64,000 nucleotides of DNA from Annona cherimola (lineage: Eukaryota > Streptophyta > Magnoliopsida > Magnoliales > Annonaceae), in NCBI GenBank assembly GCA_030490835.1, contig CM059971.1:127814564-127878563 (forward strand). Direction: 5' to 3'. This document shows positions 58,175 to 64,000 of the stretch, one piece after another. Below the pieces are notes generated by a model. The model made no database searches. It was given only the letters and a program-made list of their open reading frames with translations, and was not told the DNA's origin. Each line of letters starts with the position of its first letter. The first letter of the stretch is position 1. Position numbers and translations under genes: made by a program.

Positions 58175-61100
58175 CTGCTACCGAGAATTGCTATTAGAAT
58201 GAAAAAATAAAATTTTTTAAGAAAGCGAAAATAACATGATTGAATAGAGATAATAATTAGGACTAAGGTAAATAAATTTAAAATAAATAAAGATAATTAT
58301 ACAAAAAATAAAATACGAAGATAATAACAAAAAATATACTCCAGGTAATTTGTGTGAACAACACCAACCGCATGATTGAATTTATCAGTCTAGTGCTTTC
58401 GATGCTTACTCATCAATAGGTAAACGACTCTGACCAAGCATAATTCTGCACCTCTCGATGAGGAAAAATGTGATAGAGGGAGTTTGGATGCAAAAATACT
58501 AAGCACCAATGTTTAATGCTACAAAAATTTGCAGTTATGTCATGTGAGCTATAGTCAACACTTCATCATTTGAATCCGTCCTATCTTGAAGAAGTTTTTG
58601 AACAAGGAAATCTTCTATATTCTCAAGGGCAAATCCTCTTTTATGAATTAACTGAAGCTCTTTTTTGAGTTCTGCTAGAGGAGAAGAAGACGGATGGGGG
58701 CAACTTGTTGGAGGCAAAGACAAAGGAGATGGGTGAGAGCGGCTAGCCGACGTCAATTAGGGTTCACTAGAATTTGACCAGGAGAGACAAATAAGATAGC
58801 GAAATGGCGAAGGGCAAAGGAGAGAGGCAAGAGAACCATCTACCTTAGTAAGTATTGACAGAAGTTTCATCCCTATTAGCATCGATTATTGTTCATAGGA
58901 AGAGGGTCATGCAAGAGAGGAAAGGAAGAGAGGACATCAATCTGGTTAGGGAGGCTTATGATTTTATTCAAATTTTAAATTTAGTCCCTTGGTCCTTCAT
59001 GCTTCTCTTTTTTTCTTTTTTTTGTACGGAAAGATCCAATGATCTATATTTTCACTATATCATCCCATCCAATGACTACCATATGACACTTCACTTGGGC
59101 ACATAAGATTGAAACTCATTTACGTATAGTATAAAGGACCATTTTAAAGAACCTATTTGGAACTAGAATCAAAACCAAACCGACCTTTAAAAATATGATA
59201 TTATAGGCCTTAAAACAACTGACTAAAAATATAGTAGCATATGAGTTTTTGAAAATAAGTTAAAAATAAAGTCTACTTTAAACTAGAACTACCCAACCCT
59301 AGTTACACCGTTATACGAGGTGGGATTTGCATTAGATTAATTGTAAGTGGGAGCTCATAGCCACTCACTTCTGCATGCTATTGTGTCAACACATAATATA
59401 AATTTGTTAAATATAGATTTATAAATATTCGCATCACATGACAAGATAGGCCAAAGTAATTAAAATTATAAACTAACAAAATTAATTAAACACTAACAAA
59501 CTTTTAAAATAATAATTTTGTGATTGTAAAAATTTAATTTCATATATCAAATCATTGTTAAATGAAACTAGTCACTCGGTGCAACCTTATGAGTTTTCAT
59601 CTAAGATCTTGCTTCAATTGAATTCAAGAGAAGTAATAATTTAATGTTGTTTGGTAATGAAGAAAAATGTAAAAAAAATCTATGAAGGAATTTTCAAAAG
59701 GCAGGAGTGTCATGTGATGTGAATCATGTGATAGATATAGTTAATTATTATCATTAAAAATAAGAATAAAATAAAGAAGGTAGTTGTCTGAAAAATATGA
59801 AATAATGATTAAAAATATATATAATAAAGGGTGTGTCTGGGTACATCTAAAATTTTTCAAACCAAAAGTGAGGGGAAAAAAATGAAGAATTCTTTTTTCC
59901 CTTTTATTTGTTGCCAGTCGAAAAATGCATGGTAGCCATCTTATATAAGCCACTGGCCCCCCGTATTTAAATTTTTTTCAACAGATTTAGAAGTTTATAT
60001 TTTCCTGTTCATTTAAATTAAATGTAAAAAGTTTTTAACAATTACTAATGTTCTACCAAAAAAAAACTACTTTATTGCCAATGGATGGCGATATCAACAG
60101 CCACTTTATTATTCATAAAAAAAAACAGCCACTTTATTGGCAAATAAAATTTGTTCTAGTAAAAAAATATTTAAATTAAACTAACTTTTATATCATATAA
60201 ATATATATAAATAATGATTACCATAGTAACTTAAATGACCGTGTGATTGCCGATGGCCGTTACTGTGTATAAGAGTACTATTCAAGGTCAGAAGTTAGGA
60301 AATTGCCACTCTAGTTGTGCCCCGTCATTTGCTTGTCCATCCAAGAGTACTTTTCTCCGGGAAACCTCGATCGATGTAAGTTGCATCGTACCCATTTGGA
60401 TTTCTCAAAATTTTTCTGTATTCTTTTAAAATATAAATAATGCGACTCATCAAAAAAAAAAAAGTCATGCGGCTCAGGCCTCATATTATTCACAGAATAT
60501 TTGCATTGCATAAATTTATTTTAATTAAATTTATATATAATCAACAACAAAGGCGGCAAAGTTATTTAAAATTAACTTTCAATCAGGCTATTTTTAATAA
60601 TTAGATTAAATAAATAATTTTAAACGTAATAAATGATTTTCCTCTAAAAGATTATCGAAAATAGAAATATAATGGGTACAATCATAATAGAAAATCAAAA
60701 AATAAATATATTGAATGATTCTAAGGAAAATTAGGAGGGGATTCATTGGGCAATCAATTGCATTGAAATTTTTTCCATTACAAGATCACTTATTTCAATT
60801 GATGTGACTCCACTGATTTGATTTTTTTGCATTATTGATTAAAATTATGCATTTGGTAGAATTAATGTAAAATGGGATGTGCTTCCATGACATCATTTCC
60901 AATCCCTAACTAGCCCACGTGACCTTTTATTGATGGAAGGCTCCAATGAGGTGAAGTTAATTTCCCGGGGAATATAATCCGGAGATTCGGTGGCTTGATA
61001 AGGAAATTTTGTAACACACCCAAGACTCCAATTGACGTATATTTTAATACAGTATAATGAATGGTTTAAATATAAATTATTACAATTATCATAAAATCGA

Positions 61101-62286
61101 GGTCTGTTGGATTATGATTCAGATCAGCCGAATGTTTTTTTTTTTCAATTACAATCAGCTGAATGTTTTGAATCATATATAATCCGAATCTAAAATATCA
61201 CCACTCTCACTACGTATAGTATTTTTATTTTTTTTTTATATTTCTCTATAGATCACGACATCTAGATATTACAATGGAGATAGGGGTAAATTTTTCCTAA
61301 ACCTCTATAATTGGGGAGAAAGTATAAACCCCCACAACAAGGAGAAATTGAAAAACTTCCTGTCTCACTGCGTATAGTATTTTAAAGTATATAATTGGGA
61401 GAATTCCTTATATACTTCCAAAAATTTGCACTTAATTTTTACTATACCTATAACGTTTCATAAATTTCTCTTATATCCACAACATTTTACCTTAAATTTG
61501 TATTATACACATGTCATTAATACAATTATTATTTATCTCATTAAAAAGACGATTATGCCCTTTTGGAAATTTCTAATTAAAATAATTCAACCTTAATATG
61601 ACTCTTAAATTATTTAATATTATAGATTAATAATTTACTATCATCAATTGAGTTGTGTTAATGTTAAATTATCTCAATTAAAAATTCTTGAATAAGCAAA
61701 ATCATTTTTTCAATAGGGAAATAACGGTTGTATTACCGACATATGTACGAGAAGAATTTAGAGTGAAATATCTTAAATATATGAAGAATTTAGGAATTTA
61801 TGAAACATTATCGGTATATAAGAAATTAAGGGCAAATACTATGGGCATAAGAGGAATTTTTCAAATATAATTTAAACATTTGATATTTAAAATTATAAAC
61901 CGTATATTAATATGATTTAAAAAGGTAAAATTCTAAAAACTAATTCATCACAACAAATGACGTGCAATGCTTCCATCAAGATAAAACGATTATTACAACT
62001 TTATTAAACATATAAATTCAAATTTTCAAATTTTGTAAATCACACAAGCTGTTTAGAATCTTAAAACACATGCCGTTAAAATTCTACGATAAACTTTTTT
62101 GAAAATCAAGAACCGATGATTTTAAATACGGTTGGTAATTGGTAAGAGTTCCACCTCCTTGGAATTCTTTTTGTATGTAATTTTTTTTAATTTTAATATC
62201 TTGATAATTGACATAAAATCTACTTTATTTGTTTGTATTTAGCGTCATTTATATTTGTATTCATTTCTGTACTTGCATTGATTTGC
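58175..62286. other. Intergenic, no convincing gene
   Basis: A truncated, decayed Tourist-like MITE is at about 59643-59850. A minus-strand frame at 58535-58756 (RGFALENIEDFLVQKLLQ) lacks an ATG and a recognised family. The rest is AT-rich. Confidence 0.4.
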
Positions 62287-63184
62287 ATTGTGTTATGATT
62301 TGGTTCTATATTTGCATTGATTTGCTTGCCTTTCTGACATGCAAATTCGATTAAACTCATTCAGGTCATGGGCAATCATCCATTTGACTGATATCTTGAT
62401 TCATAATAAATAACTAGATGATCTTAACAATCTGTGTATAGCAGATCAAGAACTCAAATATAACTTTACAAAATCATTTTTCAATCAATAATCCTTGAAG
62501 GACCTCAAATATAATTAGCTTGTTACGGAAAAAAAGCTGCCTTAAGAAATAAATAAAGTTAAAAAATAACATGAAATCTTTTAGCAAAGTAAATTTCAAA
62601 GAAAGAAATTAGTAACACCAATTCACTCCCAATAACTAAAAGACTATTAACAGCCCAGAACCAAATCCCACGTCGAAAAGGGGAAAGAGATCCTTAGGGT
62701 TTATAAATAGGCTTTAAGTTAAACATATTGTAACGCATTTTAAAATCATGCAGCTGAGCTGCCAGGCCAGAGCAATACCACTTGCAACGCACAAATTTAG
62801 AAAAATAAATTTTAGGCCTGTGTGCTATCGGTTTCATAGTGTAATATTGTCCACTCTAGCCTGACAGCTCATCTATCCCCTTTTCAATGTGGGATTCAGT
62901 TATGGGTGAATTACAACTTAACTTTGGGCTTCTTCCGGTAGCCCTGGCTATCTACTGGGAGGGACTACTTTGATACTACTTGTAGCACACAGAACCAGAA
63001 AAATGACCATCCCGATTTTGGAAATATTAGAAAACAATTTGCTTGACAATAATCCCTTACATCGCCTCTCACTTCCAGCTACAGTAGGTTCTCTATCTAT
63101 ATTCTATACTCCCCTTCAATAAATCAATCAATATGATACTTGTTTTTCAAATCCAGGCTTCTCACCAACCCAACCAAATAGGAC
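62287..63184. repeat. 0.9-kb dispersed repeat, copy B
   Basis: Same orientation and nearly full-length match to 21276-22193, about 41 kb away. Relative to copy A it lacks about 13 bases near 62645 and carries scattered substitutions. No terminal repeats or target duplication seen. Confidence 0.85.
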
Positions 63185-63206
63185 ATTAATTCTAGATATA
63201 TCGGCT

Positions 63207-63775
63207 AAATTTTCATGCAATTCTTTTTAAAGATTCAATAAGAATTTTAAACTTTTATAATTCGTTCGCTTTTTGCCAAAACTCCGTAGATTCTCTAGAT
63301 TCACATAATGGGCAAATCTATATTAAATAAGGAACCCAGATGTGTGTCCAGATGTGAATTTAGAGTTCATTTGGGCGGTTGCCGCAAGTGACGAACCCTT
63401 ACACTGAAATATGTGAACGGACGAAAAAACAAAAAAAAGGCTGTAGCAATTTAATATCGGTTATACATTTGACGGGATGCGAAATCCAATATCTTTTGTT
63501 CAAAATTATGGTATACATACATTTCTCAGATCTGTTCCAGTAAATCCCTCCGTGGGCACGCCAATTAAGTTTTAGAAAATTTTCATGCTTTTTATTAAAG
63601 ATTTAATAAGAATTTTAAGCTTTTATAATTCGTCCACTTTTTGCCCAAACTCCGTAGATTCGTTAGATTTACAAAAAAAAAAAAGTATTGGGCAAATCTA
63701 TAGTAGCTAATGAACCCAGATGTGCGCCCAGAAGTGAATTTAGGGTTCATTTAAGCATTCGCCACAACATATTAA
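63207..63775. repeat. Two diverged direct repeats of about 200 bp
   Basis: About 63207-63395 and 63571-63765 share ATTTTCATGC, TAAGAATTTTAARCTTTTAT, AACTCCGTAGATTC, GGGCAAATCTATA, GAACCCAGATGTG and GAATTTAGRGTTCATTT, spaced about 365 bp. They may be part of a larger repeat that leaves the window. Confidence 0.7.
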
Positions 63776-64000
63776 ACCATATAGATAAACATATAATCGG
63801 ACGTCTGAATTTACTGTAGCAATTTTGACTCGTTTCGACTAATTTTGACCAATTTTGACAATTCTGACTACTGCCGCATATATGACTTCCGAACGCAATA
63901 TTTTACAAAAAAATCCCATGAATGTAAGATTTCGCAAAAATGTATCTATTACTAAGAAATTAAAGAAAAATTAAATTTTGATAGAAAATTTACAGGAGAT

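Noticed and set aside
58535..58756. Minus-strand frame with RGFALENIEDFLVQKLLQ
   Set aside because: No ATG, no clear splice sites and no known family; kept only as a note.

Overview
This is nuclear DNA of a flowering plant. The genes have spliced exons with GT-AG borders, AT-rich introns and plant-specific families (class III peroxidase, DUF1191, ABCC10-type transporter, POB1/LRB BTB protein). The intergenic space is AT-rich and full of plant-type transposons. I cannot name the species; a monocot or early-diverging angiosperm is a guess.

Layout. At 1-1239 lies the 3' part of a POB1/LRB-like BTB gene (+). A weak candidate small gene (-) sits at 3056-3605. eIF1A (-) is at 8078-8515, with telo-box and site II motifs upstream. 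A DUF1191 membrane-protein gene (+) is at 10645-11580. A class III peroxidase (-, 3 exons, one apparent GC-AG intron) is at 14433-15778. At 16469-18437 a Mutator-like element carries broken pieces of two unrelated host genes, an NPF/PTR transporter and a subtilase, and sits inside a Tourist-like MITE. A GT47 exostosin-family glycosyltransferase (-, 4 exons) is at 19554-23032. From 28506 to 43120 an ABCC10-like transporter (-, 12 exons, 1490 codons before the stop) can be reassembled in one open frame. One of its introns holds a complete Copia LTR retrotransposon (32595-38241) with LTRs that look identical and a 5-bp target duplication, 10 bp from a splice donor. From about 46 kb to the end I see no convincing gene, only mobile elements: Tourist-like MITEs, fold-back elements, hAT-like elements and an array of five related units separated by (TA)n tracts (53353-55548).

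The genes do not form a pathway; they are ordinary independent plant genes. The interest lies in the mobile DNA: nested insertions whose target duplications can be read directly, a two-gene transduplication, a young intact retrotransposon in a working-looking gene, and a group of fold-back elements that share an inner core but have different ends. I found no new enzymatic or defence system. Exon borders were placed by eye from splice motifs, reading frame and family knowledge, and all repeat alignments were also made by eye.
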